A stretch of 64,000 nucleotides of DNA from CBDDIP01 sp965279405 (GTDB taxonomy: Bacteria; Actinomycetota; Acidimicrobiia; Acidimicrobiales; Ilumatobacteraceae): positions 3,720,001-3,784,000 of the forward strand of contig OZ257157.1 in the NCBI GenBank assembly GCA_965279405.1, given 5' to 3'. The position numbers and the translations under genes were made by a program. This document shows, one piece after another, positions 37,490 to 45,539 of this stretch. Numbering within the stretch: the first letter of the stretch is position 1; every line of letters starts with the position of its first letter. The notes under the pieces are model-generated. The model searched no databases. It had not been told where the DNA came from and was given only the letters and a program-made list of their open reading frames with translations.

Positions 37490-37939
37490 TCAGTTCTGGC
37501 TGTTGTTGCGCAGCGCGCGCACGTCGTCGTGCGCAGCCTTGACGTCGGTGTACTGGCGCTGGACGACCGTGCGCAGACCGGCGGAGATGTCGGACTTGAG
37601 CGCCTTGTCATAGGCCTCGACCGCATGGTCTTCGCCCTGCTCGGCGGCATCGAGCACACCGTCGGGGCTGGAGCCGGCCAAGGCGTCCTTGAGGGTCAGC
37701 CAGCCACGGTGCAGAGCGCCGGTGACCGAGCCCTCCTTCTTGACCTCGTCGCCGTAGTTGGCGGCCAAGGACTTGAGCTCGGTGGCGAACCGCTCGCGCT
37801 GCGCCGAGTACTCGGTGAACTTCTTGGCGAACTCGGGCCGGTCGGAGCTCGTCAGCTTCTCGGCGCCCTTGGCGAAGCCGTCCTTGCCGTCTTCGAGCAC
37901 TTCGATGAGATCCTTGGTCACTGCTTCGTCTGTTGACAT
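37490..37939 (-). CDS. DUF2383/PA2169-type four-helix-bundle protein
   Basis: 149-aa, all-helical, ferritin-like four-helix bundle of the PA2169/DUF2383 type. Typical features: DLIEVLEDGKDGFAKGAEKL, the mid-protein GALHRGWLTLKDALAG, AAEQGEDHAVEAYDKAL and a final VVQRQYTDVKAAHDDVRALR. Members are often stress-induced and lack full di-iron ligand sets; function is unclear. GGAGAGG precedes the ATG. It stands alone and convergent with the SDR gene. Confidence 0.87.
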   Translation of the reverse strand: MSTDEAVTKDLIEVLEDGKDGFAKGAEKLTSSDRPEFAKKFTEYSAQRERFATELKSLAANYGDEVKKEGSVTGALHRGWLTLKDALAGSSPDGVLDAAEQGEDHAVEAYDKALKSDISAGLRTVVQRQYTDVKAAHDDVRALRNNSQN

Positions 37940-38044
37940 GGGTCAACCTCTCCGTTCGTTGGGGTTGCGACGTTCGTACCCGGCCAGCCAGAACGTTGAA
38001 CGCGTTCAGCGAAGGTTCACCCACCTGCGTGAGGCGGAGTTCGT

Positions 38045-38056
38045 TAGCGTGCTCCG
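38045..38056 (+). promoter_or_regulatory. -10-like TAGCGT six bases before an ATG (possible leaderless start)
   Basis: TAGCGT at 38045-38050 followed by 6 nt and the ATG at 38057. The same TAGCGT-N6-start occurs at 45528 before the cyclase gene. No ribosome-binding site is seen at either, so a leaderless transcript is likely. Confidence 0.45.
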
Positions 38057-38509
38057 ATGGCATATGCGGACAAGGCACGACCGATGATCGACCCGATGTT
38101 GCAGCCGGGCGAGCAACTCGTCGCCGCGGCGCACTTCCAGAGCAAGGGCGCCGCGACCGGCGCGGGCGGACTGGCCGGGATGGCCGTGCAGGCGGTGCGG
38201 AGCAAGGGCGATCGAGCTGCTGCTGCTGCCGCCGGCATGGAGCTGCCGACGCGAGGCATCTTCGCCATCACCGACCAGCGCGCCCTGATCCTCACGATCA
38301 CGGCGTGGCTCGGCAAACCCAAGGCGATCAGCAGCGAGATCCCGACGACCAACCTCGTCAGCGCCGAGCTGGCCGGCAAGTCGCTCAACGCTGCGGTGAA
38401 GCGGATGAAGCTGACGTTCTCGACCGGCGGCACTGCGGAGATCGACATCTTCAAGAAGGACGGGCCCGACGAGATGGTCGCCGCGCTCAACGGCATCGCA
38501 GGCAGGTAG
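38057..38509 (+). CDS. Small PH-like-domain protein of unknown function
   Basis: 150-aa cytoplasmic protein with no signal or membrane helix. The part from ~residue 65 (RGIFAITDQRALILTITAWL ... EIPTTNLVSAEL ... RMKLTFSTGGTAEIDIF) has the strand pattern of bacterial PH-like domains, where the phrase ITDQR-LIL is common. The N-terminal part is Ala/Gly-rich helix. Role unknown. A TAGCGT element 6 nt before the ATG suggests a leaderless message. Confidence 0.72.
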   Translation: MAYADKARPMIDPMLQPGEQLVAAAHFQSKGAATGAGGLAGMAVQAVRSKGDRAAAAAAGMELPTRGIFAITDQRALILTITAWLGKPKAISSEIPTTNLVSAELAGKSLNAAVKRMKLTFSTGGTAEIDIFKKDGPDEMVAALNGIAGR

Positions 38510-38520
38510 CGCGGGCACCC

Positions 38521-38549
38521 TTGACACCGGCCTCGGTGCCGGTGAGCAT
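38521..38549 (+). promoter_or_regulatory. Sigma-70-type promoter of the branched-chain oxoacid dehydrogenase operon
   Basis: TTGACA (38521-38526), 17-bp spacer, then GAGCAT (38544-38549). The ATG of the E1 alpha gene follows 9 nt later, so the leader would be only a few bases. The -35 is a perfect match; the -10 keeps the A at position 2 and the final T. Confidence 0.55.
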
Positions 38550-38558
38550 CGGGCGGAC

Positions 38559-39815
38559 ATGAGTGCTGATCGTCCGGCAGAGCCGGTGGCGGGGGGACAA
38601 CCGCTGCGCCTGCGCATCCCCGAGCCGGTTGCCCGTCCGGGCGATCCGCCCGCGTTCCGTGATCTGCACATCGATCGCGCCGGTGAGGTTCGTCGTCCTC
38701 CGATCGACGTCGCCCCGGGCGAGATCGTCGATCTGGGCTCCGACATGATTCGCGTGCTGAACATCAGCGGCGACGCCGTCGGGCCGTGGGCGGGGACGCT
38801 CGACCCCGATCAGCTGCGCACCGGGCTGCGCGACATGCTCACCGTGCGCGCCTTCGACTCGCGCATGCTGCGCGCCCACCGACAGGGCAACACCTCGTTC
38901 TACATGCAGTCGCTGGGGGAGGAGGCCGTGTCGTGTGCGCACCGCCGCGCGCTGCACCCCGACGACATGTGCTTCCCGACCTATCGCCAGCAGGGTCTGC
39001 TGATCACCAGCGGGTACCCGCTGGTGGACATGATCAACCAGATCTACTCGAACACCCACGACCCGTTGAAGGGTCGCCAGCTGCCGGTGATGTACGCGTC
39101 GAAGTCGAAGGGCTTCTTCTCGATCTCGGGGAACCTCGGCACGCAGTTCATCCAGGCGGTCGGGTGGGCGATGGCCTCCGCGCTGTCCGGTGACACGCGC
39201 ATCGCGTCGGCGTGGATCGGCGACGGTGCGACGGCCGAGGCGGACTTCCACTCGGCGATGGTGTTCGCGTCGACGTACCACGCGCCGGTGATCCTCAACA
39301 TCGTCAACAACCAGTGGGCGATCTCCACGTTCCAGGGTTTCGCCCGGGGTGACTCGGCGACGTTCGCCACCCGCGGCCACGGCTTCGGCATCGCCTCGTT
39401 GCGCGTCGATGGCAACGACTACCTCGCCGTGCACGCGGTCTCGCAGTGGGCGGCTGCGCGTGCCCGTAGCAACAGCGGTCCGACGCTGATCGAGTGGGTG
39501 ACGTACCGCGTCGGCGCGCACTCCACCTCGGACGACCCGACCGCGTATCGCCCGAAGGAGGAGGCCAGCACCTGGCCGCTCGGCGACCCGGTGGAGCGGC
39601 TGCGTCAGCACCTCGTGCGCATCGGTGAGTGGGACGACGCACGGCACCAGCAGTACCTCGACGAGGTCGATGCGGCCGTGCGCGCAGCCGCGGACGAGGC
39701 CGAGCGCAACGGCACGCTGCGTGGCGAGCACGCCTCACCGGCGTCGATGTTCGACGACGTGTTCGCGGTGATGCCCGATCACCTCCGTCGCCAACGCGAG
39801 CAGGCGGGGTTCTGA
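38559..39815 (+). CDS. bkdA: 2-oxoisovalerate dehydrogenase E1 component, alpha subunit
   Basis: 418-aa thiamine-diphosphate E1 alpha subunit that, with E1 beta, oxidatively decarboxylates branched-chain 2-oxo acids. The ThDP/Mg motif is GDGATAEADFHSAM...NNQWAIS. The family phosphorylation-loop region appears as YRVGAHSTSDDPTAYR, typical of branched-chain rather than pyruvate E1. The N-terminal ~60 aa also match the BCKDH type. The stop overlaps the ATG of the beta subunit by 1 nt. The E1 alpha, E1 beta, E2 order without E3 means dihydrolipoamide dehydrogenase must come from elsewhere. Confidence 0.93.
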   Translation: MSADRPAEPVAGGQPLRLRIPEPVARPGDPPAFRDLHIDRAGEVRRPPIDVAPGEIVDLGSDMIRVLNISGDAVGPWAGTLDPDQLRTGLRDMLTVRAFDSRMLRAHRQGNTSFYMQSLGEEAVSCAHRRALHPDDMCFPTYRQQGLLITSGYPLVDMINQIYSNTHDPLKGRQLPVMYASKSKGFFSISGNLGTQFIQAVGWAMASALSGDTRIASAWIGDGATAEADFHSAMVFASTYHAPVILNIVNNQWAISTFQGFARGDSATFATRGHGFGIASLRVDGNDYLAVHAVSQWAAARARSNSGPTLIEWVTYRVGAHSTSDDPTAYRPKEEASTWPLGDPVERLRQHLVRIGEWDDARHQQYLDEVDAAVRAAADEAERNGTLRGEHASPASMFDDVFAVMPDHLRRQREQAGF

Positions 39816-40831
39816 TGACGCGCATGACGATGGTGGAGGCGATCCGCGACGCGCACGTCGTGTCGATGGAACGCGACGAGCGAGTGGTGGTGTTCGGCCA
39901 GGACGTCGGGTACTTCGGTGGCGTGTTCCGCTGCACGCACGGACTGCAGCAGCGCTTCGGCAAGACCCGCTGCTTCGACGCACCGATCAACGAGAGCGCC
40001 ATCGTCGGTGCGGCGATCGGGATGGGCGCCTACGGGTTGCGGCCGTGCGTGGAGATCCAGTTCGCCGACTACGTGTACCCGGCCTACGACCAGATCGTGT
40101 CCGAGGCGGCACGCTTGCGGCACCGCTCGGCCGGTGAGTTCACCGCGCCGATCACCATCCGCATGCCAACGGGTGGTGGCATCTTCGGCGGCCAGACGCA
40201 CTCGCAGAGCCCCGAGGCGATCTTCACCCACGTCTCCGGTCTGAAGACGGTGATCCCGTCCAACCCGTTCGACGCCAAGGGCCTGCTCATCGCCTCGATC
40301 GAGGACGACGACCCGGTGATCTTCCTGGAGCCGAAGCGGCTCTACAACGGACCGTTCGACGGTCACCACGAGCGCGCCGTCGTGCCGTGGTCGGCCGATC
40401 CGCTCGGTGAGGTGCCCGAGGGGCACTACGTCGTGCCGTTGGGCAAGGCCCGCGTGCATCGCGAAGGGACCGACGTGACGGTGCTGACCTACGGCACGCT
40501 CGTCCACGTCGCGCAATCGGCCGCCGAGGAGACCGGCATCGACGCCGAGATCATCGATCTGCGCAGCCTCGTGCCGCTCGATCTCGAGACCATCGTCGCG
40601 TCGGTGCGCAAGACGGGTCGGTGCATCGTGGCCCACGAGGCAACGCTGACGTCGGGCTTCGGTGCCGAGCTGTGCGCGCTGGTGCAGGAGCACGTGCTGT
40701 GGTCGCTGGAAGCGCCGATCGCTCGCGTCGCCGGGTGGGACACGCCGTACCCGCACGCCCACGAGTGGGACTACTTCCCCGGCCCCGCCCGGCTCGGCGC
40801 GGCGATGCGGGCCACGATGGTGACCCGGTAG
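39815..40831 (+). CDS. bkdB: 2-oxoisovalerate dehydrogenase E1 component, beta subunit
   Basis: 338-aa transketolase-like E1 beta subunit. Signatures: TMVEAIRDAHVVSMERDERV, GQDVGYFGGVFRCT, RCFDAPINESAIVGAAIGMG, EIQFADYVYPAYDQIVSEAA, MPTGGGIFGGQTHSQSPE, and the C-terminal domain IDLRSLVPLDLETIVASVRK. It completes the ThDP site with the alpha subunit. The ATG at 39815 overlaps the upstream stop, so the two subunits are coupled; the E2 gene starts 18 bp downstream with GGAGAGCAGGAG before it. Confidence 0.94.
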   Translation: MTRMTMVEAIRDAHVVSMERDERVVVFGQDVGYFGGVFRCTHGLQQRFGKTRCFDAPINESAIVGAAIGMGAYGLRPCVEIQFADYVYPAYDQIVSEAARLRHRSAGEFTAPITIRMPTGGGIFGGQTHSQSPEAIFTHVSGLKTVIPSNPFDAKGLLIASIEDDDPVIFLEPKRLYNGPFDGHHERAVVPWSADPLGEVPEGHYVVPLGKARVHREGTDVTVLTYGTLVHVAQSAAEETGIDAEIIDLRSLVPLDLETIVASVRKTGRCIVAHEATLTSGFGAELCALVQEHVLWSLEAPIARVAGWDTPYPHAHEWDYFPGPARLGAAMRATMVTR

Positions 40832-40849
40832 CGGGAGAGCAGGAGCGCG

Positions 40850-42103
40850 ATGACCGTCCAGACCGTTCGACTCCCCGATGTCGGTGAGGGGATCGCCGAA
40901 GCCGAGCTCGTGGCGTGGCACGTGGCCGTGGGCGACGCAGTCACCTCCGACACGGTGATCGCCGAGGTGCTCACCGACAAGGCGACCGTGGAGATCTACG
41001 CCCCGTTCGCCGGCACGGTGTCGTTCGTGCGCGGCGAGCCCGGCGACGTGCTCGCCGTCGGCGGCGACTTCATCGGCATCGAGACCGGGTCGGCATCGCC
41101 CGCCGCTGCCGAGCCGGTCGTGGTCGAGCCAGAACCGGAACGAGCGCCGGACGCAGTCATCGAGGCGAAGCCCCGACCAGTCGCCGAAGCGACGGCTGCG
41201 CCGGAGCCTGCAGCCTCAGCCGCTCCGACGGGCACCGTCGCCGCAGCACCCGCCGTTCGGCAACGGGCCCTCGATCTCGGCATCGACATCGACGCCGTGG
41301 CGGCGAGTGGCCCGGATGGTCGCGTGACGCACGCCGATCTCGACCGACATCTCGCAGGTTCATCGGGGGCGGGTCCATCGAGGGCCGGTGCGGATGCGAC
41401 CACCACACAGGTGCCCTTGATCGGTCTGCGCCGCAAGATCGCGGCGCGGATGACGGCGTCACTGCGCATCCCGCACATCACCTACGTCGAAGAGATCGAC
41501 GTCACCCAGCTCGAGCAGTTGCGCCGCACGCTGGCCAGCGTGCACCCGGGCCAGCCACGGTTGACGTTGCTGCCGTTCGTGATGCAGGCGCTCGTGCTCG
41601 CCGTCGGCGAACAGCCGCACCTCAACTCGACGCTCGACGACACGGTCGAGCCGGCAGTGCTGTCCACGCACGGGTCGGTCGACATCGGCATCGCCACCCA
41701 GACCGACGGCGGTCTGATCGTGCCGGTGGCGCGGGGCGTGCAGCGCCTCGATCTGTGGCAGACCGCCGCCGAGCTCATCAGGGTGACGGCGGCAGCGCGC
41801 GAGGGCACCGCCGTGGCGAGCGAGCTGTCGGGTTCGTCGATCACGATCACCTCGCTCGGAGCGCTCGGCGGCATCGCCACGACGCCGATCATCAACCACC
41901 CCGAGGTGGCCATCGTCGGCATCAACAAGATGCAGACGCGGCCGGTGTGGATCGGCGGCGCCTTCGTCCCGCGCCAGATGATGAACGTCTCAGCCAGCTT
42001 CGACCACCGCGTCGTCGACGGCTACGACGCGGCGGTCTTCATCCAGGCGATCAAGTCCCGCCTCGAAGAACCCGCCCTCCTCTTCATCGCCCCACCGACC
42101 TGA
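40850..42103 (+). CDS. bkdC: Dihydrolipoyllysine-residue acyltransferase (E2 of branched-chain 2-oxoacid dehydrogenase)
   Basis: 417-aa E2 core. One N-terminal lipoyl domain with the lipoyl Lys44 in EVLTDKATVEIY, an Ala/Pro/Glu-rich linker, a peripheral subunit-binding domain (VRQRALDLGIDIDAVAASG, ~135-170), a second linker, and the catalytic acyltransferase domain starting LIGLRRKIAARM and ending with the active-site SFDHRVVDGYDAA (~residue 384). It transfers the acyl group from E1 to CoA. A perfect 19-bp hairpin terminates the operon just downstream. Confidence 0.95.
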   Translation: MTVQTVRLPDVGEGIAEAELVAWHVAVGDAVTSDTVIAEVLTDKATVEIYAPFAGTVSFVRGEPGDVLAVGGDFIGIETGSASPAAAEPVVVEPEPERAPDAVIEAKPRPVAEATAAPEPAASAAPTGTVAAAPAVRQRALDLGIDIDAVAASGPDGRVTHADLDRHLAGSSGAGPSRAGADATTTQVPLIGLRRKIAARMTASLRIPHITYVEEIDVTQLEQLRRTLASVHPGQPRLTLLPFVMQALVLAVGEQPHLNSTLDDTVEPAVLSTHGSVDIGIATQTDGGLIVPVARGVQRLDLWQTAAELIRVTAAAREGTAVASELSGSSITITSLGALGGIATTPIINHPEVAIVGINKMQTRPVWIGGAFVPRQMMNVSASFDHRVVDGYDAAVFIQAIKSRLEEPALLFIAPPT

Positions 42104-42105
42104 GA

Positions 42106-42156
42106 CATCGCTGTCGGATCTGGTCGCGCGTGGAGCAACCAGATCCGACAGCGATG
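42106..42156 (+). terminator. Perfect 19-bp stem-loop terminator after the E2 gene
   Basis: Arms CATCGCTGTCGGATCTGGT (42106-42124) and its exact complement (42138-42156) with a 13-nt loop, 2 bp after the E2 stop. There is no U-run. The right arm abuts the ECF-type -35 of the next transcription unit. Confidence 0.8.
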
Positions 42157-42183
42157 GAACCTCTCGGACCCACTCATGCGTGT
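42156..42183 (+). promoter_or_regulatory. ECF-type promoter candidate for the sigma factor operon
   Basis: GGAACC (42156-42161), 17-bp spacer, then CGTGT (42179-42183), 8 bp before the sigma-factor ATG at 42192. It resembles the GGAAC-N16/17-CGTT pattern of actinobacterial ECF promoters, so the operon may be self-activated and its message leaderless. Confidence 0.5.
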
Positions 42184-42191
42184 GTGCGGTG

Positions 42192-42719
42192 ATGAGCAGC
42201 GGCGCGAGTGCAGTGGGGGAGGAAGCGTCGGTGGCGGACATCGCCGTCGACGTCGAGCAGTTCTGCCTCCGTGCCTTCCCGCGTCTCGTGCGGACACTGA
42301 CGGTCGTCACCGGCGATCCACTCCTGGCGGACGAGGTGGTGCAGGAAGCGTTGGCCAGGGCGTGGCAGCGATGGGATCGAGTGGGCTCGCTCGAGTCGCC
42401 GGAGGCCTGGTGCTACCGAGTCGCGGCGAACCTTGCGACCTCGTCGTTCCGTCGTCGGGCCGCCGAACGGCGAGCACTCGCTCGACTGCCGCACGAACCT
42501 CGGCTCGTCGGTGAGACCGAGATCAGCGACGAGCCGCTGCGCACGGCGATGGCAACGTTGCCGGAGCAGCAACGGTGGGTGCTGGCGCTGCGATACCTGG
42601 CCGACTGCTCGATCGAGCAGACCGCCTCGATCCTGCGCATCGCTCCGGGAACGGTGAAGTCGACGACGAGCCGCGGGCTCGAAGCCCTTCGCCTCGAACT
42701 GCAAGGAGACCAACCATGA
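42192..42719 (+). CDS. ECF-family RNA polymerase sigma factor
   Basis: 175-aa ECF sigma factor. Region 2: VEQFCLRAFPRLVRTLTVVT, then ADEVVQEALARAWQRWDRVG (2.2) and PEAWCYRVAANLATSSFRRR (2.4). Region 4: ATLPEQQRWVLALRYLADCS followed by the helix-turn-helix IEQTASILRIAPGTVKSTTS. ATG 42192 is preferred; GTG at 42189 or 42180 is possible. It overlaps the membrane-anchored peptidoglycan-binding protein by 4 nt, which suggests that protein is its partner. An ECF-type promoter lies just upstream. Confidence 0.92.
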   Translation: MSSGASAVGEEASVADIAVDVEQFCLRAFPRLVRTLTVVTGDPLLADEVVQEALARAWQRWDRVGSLESPEAWCYRVAANLATSSFRRRAAERRALARLPHEPRLVGETEISDEPLRTAMATLPEQQRWVLALRYLADCSIEQTASILRIAPGTVKSTTSRGLEALRLELQGDQP

Positions 42720-43747
42720 TCGATCTCGAAGATCGCCTGCGCTCGATCGCGGTCGAGGTTCGGCCGCCCGACCTCGCTGCGATCCGAACTCGCATCGTTC
42801 GCCACCGCCGTCGTCGTCGCGTGCTGGCATCGACCGGCGGTGGGGTGCTGGTGATCGGTCTGCTCGTCGGCATGGTCGCCCTGCGATCCTCGCCGGATCG
42901 TTCGCCGGCACAGAGCATCGAGCCCGTGAGCACCGCGCCTCAGGTCGTCGACAGCACTGATCCACTCGCGTCGAGGACCCAGCTCGCGCAACCGCTGAGC
43001 TTCGGCAGCAGCGGACCTGAGGTACGCGGGTTGCAGCAACGGCTCTCGGATCTCGGCTTCAAGCCCGGGCCGGTGGACGGGTCGTTCGGAAGCGACACCC
43101 AGCAGGCGGTGTGGGCCTTCGAGAAGCTGACCTCGAGCGTTCCGTACGACGAGGTCACCGGCACGGTCACCAACGAGACGTGGCAGATGATGCAGGACGA
43201 CCTCGCGGTGCAGCCGCGGCGCCAGGTGCGAGGCACGCACGTCGAGATCTACCTGCCGCGCCAGCTCCTGATCGTGTTCGCCGACGACGAGCCGGTGCTG
43301 ATCACCCACATCTCGTCGGGCGAGCTGAACGCCGATGGCGAACCCGTGACGTTCTGCGAGACGCTGAGGTTCGACACCGACGACCAGGGCAACGCCCTCG
43401 ACGTGCCGATCGAGCGCGGGATGTGCGCGGAGGCGAAGACGCCGGGCGGCGTGTTCCACATCGCCCGGCGGGTCGCCGGCAACCGGATCGGCGAGCTCGG
43501 AGGGATGTGGAACCCGGTGTACTTCAACTACGGGATCTCGGTGTACGGCGCACACAACGTGCCCGCCGAACCGGTGTCCCACGGTGGGGTGAGGATCCCG
43601 ATCTCCGTAGCCGACACGTTCCCCGATCTCGTCGACGACGGCGACCTCGTGTACGTGTGGGGTTGGGACGGCAAGGAGCCGGAGGACTACACGAGGGCCG
43701 AGTCGCTGCCCTCCTTCAACCGCCGCGATCCCAGCACGACTGGCTAG
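42716..43747 (+). CDS. Membrane-anchored peptidoglycan-binding protein with a catalytically dead YkuD (L,D-transpeptidase) domain; candidate anti-sigma partner
   Basis: 343-aa protein. Residues 1-35 are a basic cytoplasmic segment; one membrane helix (~36-57); a peptidoglycan-binding domain (GSSGPEVRGLQQRLSDLGFK, ~96-140); then a YkuD-type domain (VEIYLPRQLLIVF, TPGGVFHIARRV, MWNPVYFNYGISVYGAHNVP). The active-site motif SHGC(V/I)R reads SHGGVR: Gly291 replaces the catalytic Cys, and the conserved His-Gly before it is Tyr277-Gly. It cannot act as a normal L,D-transpeptidase. The gene overlaps an ECF sigma factor by 4 nt and has anti-sigma topology, so a wall-sensing regulatory role is inferred. 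AAGGAG precedes the ATG. Confidence 0.9.
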   Translation: MIDLEDRLRSIAVEVRPPDLAAIRTRIVRHRRRRRVLASTGGGVLVIGLLVGMVALRSSPDRSPAQSIEPVSTAPQVVDSTDPLASRTQLAQPLSFGSSGPEVRGLQQRLSDLGFKPGPVDGSFGSDTQQAVWAFEKLTSSVPYDEVTGTVTNETWQMMQDDLAVQPRRQVRGTHVEIYLPRQLLIVFADDEPVLITHISSGELNADGEPVTFCETLRFDTDDQGNALDVPIERGMCAEAKTPGGVFHIARRVAGNRIGELGGMWNPVYFNYGISVYGAHNVPAEPVSHGGVRIPISVADTFPDLVDDGDLVYVWGWDGKEPEDYTRAESLPSFNRRDPSTTG

Positions 43748-43847
43748 CGCAGGCAGCAGAAGTTGCCTGTGGGGCGACTTGTGATGCCAGCGGTCACCTG
43801 GTCGGTCGGCGAGTAGCCTGCGCGGCGGGTCGTTGGGGTTGGAGCGC

Positions 43848-45527
43848 ATGCGGGGAACGAGCAGGACGGGAGCGCGGCACGACGCCAACCCGGCGATCGT
43901 CCGGCTCGTCGTCGCCCACCTCGCCGCAGCGATCGCCGAGTGGGCCGCGGTGATCGGTGTGCTCGTCCACGTCTTCGATCGCAGCGGCGTTCGATCGACC
44001 GGGTTGGCGTCCATCGGGATGCTCGCCGCTGCGCTGGTCGCTGCGCCGTTCACCGGCGCGCTCGTCGACCGCCGTCGTCCGCAACGGGTTCGGTTCGTCG
44101 GGCTGCTCGTCCAGGCGGTCGGGTACGGCGTGGCCGCTGCGGCTGCGTTCAGCGACGCGCCGGTGCTCGTCACGGTGCTCGCCGCGACGGTCGCCCTGGC
44201 CGCCGTGACCACCTTGCGTCCGACGGGTGCGGTGCTGATGCCGGCGCACGTTCGCTCGTCGGACGAGCTGGTGCGCGGCAACCTCTGGGTCTGGAACGTC
44301 GAGAGCTTCTGCGTTCTCGGCGGCCCCCTGCTGGCGACCGGATTGCTGGCCGTCGGCGGTCCGGCCGCGGTGCTGTGCGGCTGCGCGGCGGCGGCGCTCC
44401 TGGCGAGTGTGCTCAGCGCGCCGGACACCACGATCGATCTTCCGGCCAACCAGGCCGACCGATCCGACGCGTCTGATCGCCGTCAGCCGTCGCTGCGTTC
44501 GGCGTGGCGCGCCTTGCGCGGTCGGCGCGGGTTGGTCAGCGTGCTGGCCGTGGTGTGGGCGCAGTACGTCATGATCGGCGCGCTCGACCTCGTCCTCGTG
44601 GTCATCGCCCGCACCGAGCTCGACCTCGGCGACACCGGCCCGGGACTGCTCAGCGCGGCGTTCGGTCTCGGAGCGTTCGCCAGCATCGCCGTTGCCGCAC
44701 GGATCACCCGACGGCAACGACTCGCCCCCGCCCTCGTGGTGGCGCTTGCTGCTGCCGGTGCCAGCCTGTTGGCGTTCGGCGCGGCGCTCACCGTGCCGGT
44801 CGCTGTGATCGCGCTGCCGGTGCTCGGCCTCAGCCGATCGATGTTCGACGGGCCGAGCCGGTTGCTGCTGCAGCGTTCGTCCGGGCCCGAAGCGCTCGGC
44901 TCGACCTTCGCGATCCGTGAGGTCTGCTCCGGCGGTGGCTTGATCACCGGATCGGTGTTCGCGCTCGTCGCGCTGGAGGTCGGGGACGCGCAGTGGGTGC
45001 TCGTCGTGCTCGGCGCGGCCTTCGTGGTCGTGCTCGTGCTCACCGTTCGCGGCTTGCGGCTGGCCGACGCAGCGGCCGACGTGCCGGTCGTGGAGATGAG
45101 CTTGCTGCGGCGTCTGCCGATGTTCGCCTCGCTCCCTCCGATCGCGCTGGAAGCAGTGGCACGGTCGGCCACCACGGTGGCCGTGGAGGCTGGCGAGGTG
45201 GTCATCACCCAGGGAGAGCCCGGCGAGGTGTTCTTCGCGGTCGTCGATGGAGCGTTCGACATCGACATGAGCGGTACCCGCGTGCGCACGGCCGAGCGGT
45301 TGAGCTTCTTCGGGGAGGTGGCGCTGCTCGCCGACGTGCCGCGCACCGCCACGGTCACCGCGGCGCGCGCCGGCCACCTCCTGGCGGTCGACCGCGTCGA
45401 CTTCCTGGTCGCGGTGACGGGCACGGACTCGTCGAGACAGGCGGCGTGGGGTGTCGTGCGTTCGCTGACGTTGGACACCGACGTCGCGCCCGGCGCGGCG
45501 CTGAGGTCGTCCACCGAGCAGGGTTGA
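43848..45527 (+). CDS. MFS-type transporter fused to a cyclic-nucleotide-binding domain
   Basis: 559-aa protein. Residues ~15-405 form an MFS-type permease with ~10-12 helices (for example SIGMLAAALVAAPFTGALVD followed by the RRRP loop; FALVALEVGDAQWVLVVLGA). Residues ~420-545 form a cyclic-nucleotide-binding domain (SLLRRLPMFASLPPIALEAV, VITQGEPGEVFFAVVDG), with an intact phosphate-binding cassette FFGEVALLADVPRTATVTA. Transport is therefore likely gated or tuned by cAMP or cGMP. A gene for a class III cyclase begins 12 bp downstream. Substrate unknown. ATG 43848 is chosen over an in-frame TTG at 43833. Confidence 0.88.
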   Translation: MRGTSRTGARHDANPAIVRLVVAHLAAAIAEWAAVIGVLVHVFDRSGVRSTGLASIGMLAAALVAAPFTGALVDRRRPQRVRFVGLLVQAVGYGVAAAAAFSDAPVLVTVLAATVALAAVTTLRPTGAVLMPAHVRSSDELVRGNLWVWNVESFCVLGGPLLATGLLAVGGPAAVLCGCAAAALLASVLSAPDTTIDLPANQADRSDASDRRQPSLRSAWRALRGRRGLVSVLAVVWAQYVMIGALDLVLVVIARTELDLGDTGPGLLSAAFGLGAFASIAVAARITRRQRLAPALVVALAAAGASLLAFGAALTVPVAVIALPVLGLSRSMFDGPSRLLLQRSSGPEALGSTFAIREVCSGGGLITGSVFALVALEVGDAQWVLVVLGAAFVVVLVLTVRGLRLADAAADVPVVEMSLLRRLPMFASLPPIALEAVARSATTVAVEAGEVVITQGEPGEVFFAVVDGAFDIDMSGTRVRTAERLSFFGEVALLADVPRTATVTAARAGHLLAVDRVDFLVAVTGTDSSRQAAWGVVRSLTLDTDVAPGAALRSSTEQG

Positions 45528-45539
45528 TAGCGTCCGCAC
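45528..45539 (+). promoter_or_regulatory. -10-like TAGCGT six bases before the cyclase start
   Basis: TAGCGT at 45528-45533, 6 nt before the GTG at 45540, overlapping the stop of the transporter gene. Same spacing as at 38045, which fits a leaderless internal promoter; read-through from the transporter is equally possible. Confidence 0.4.
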
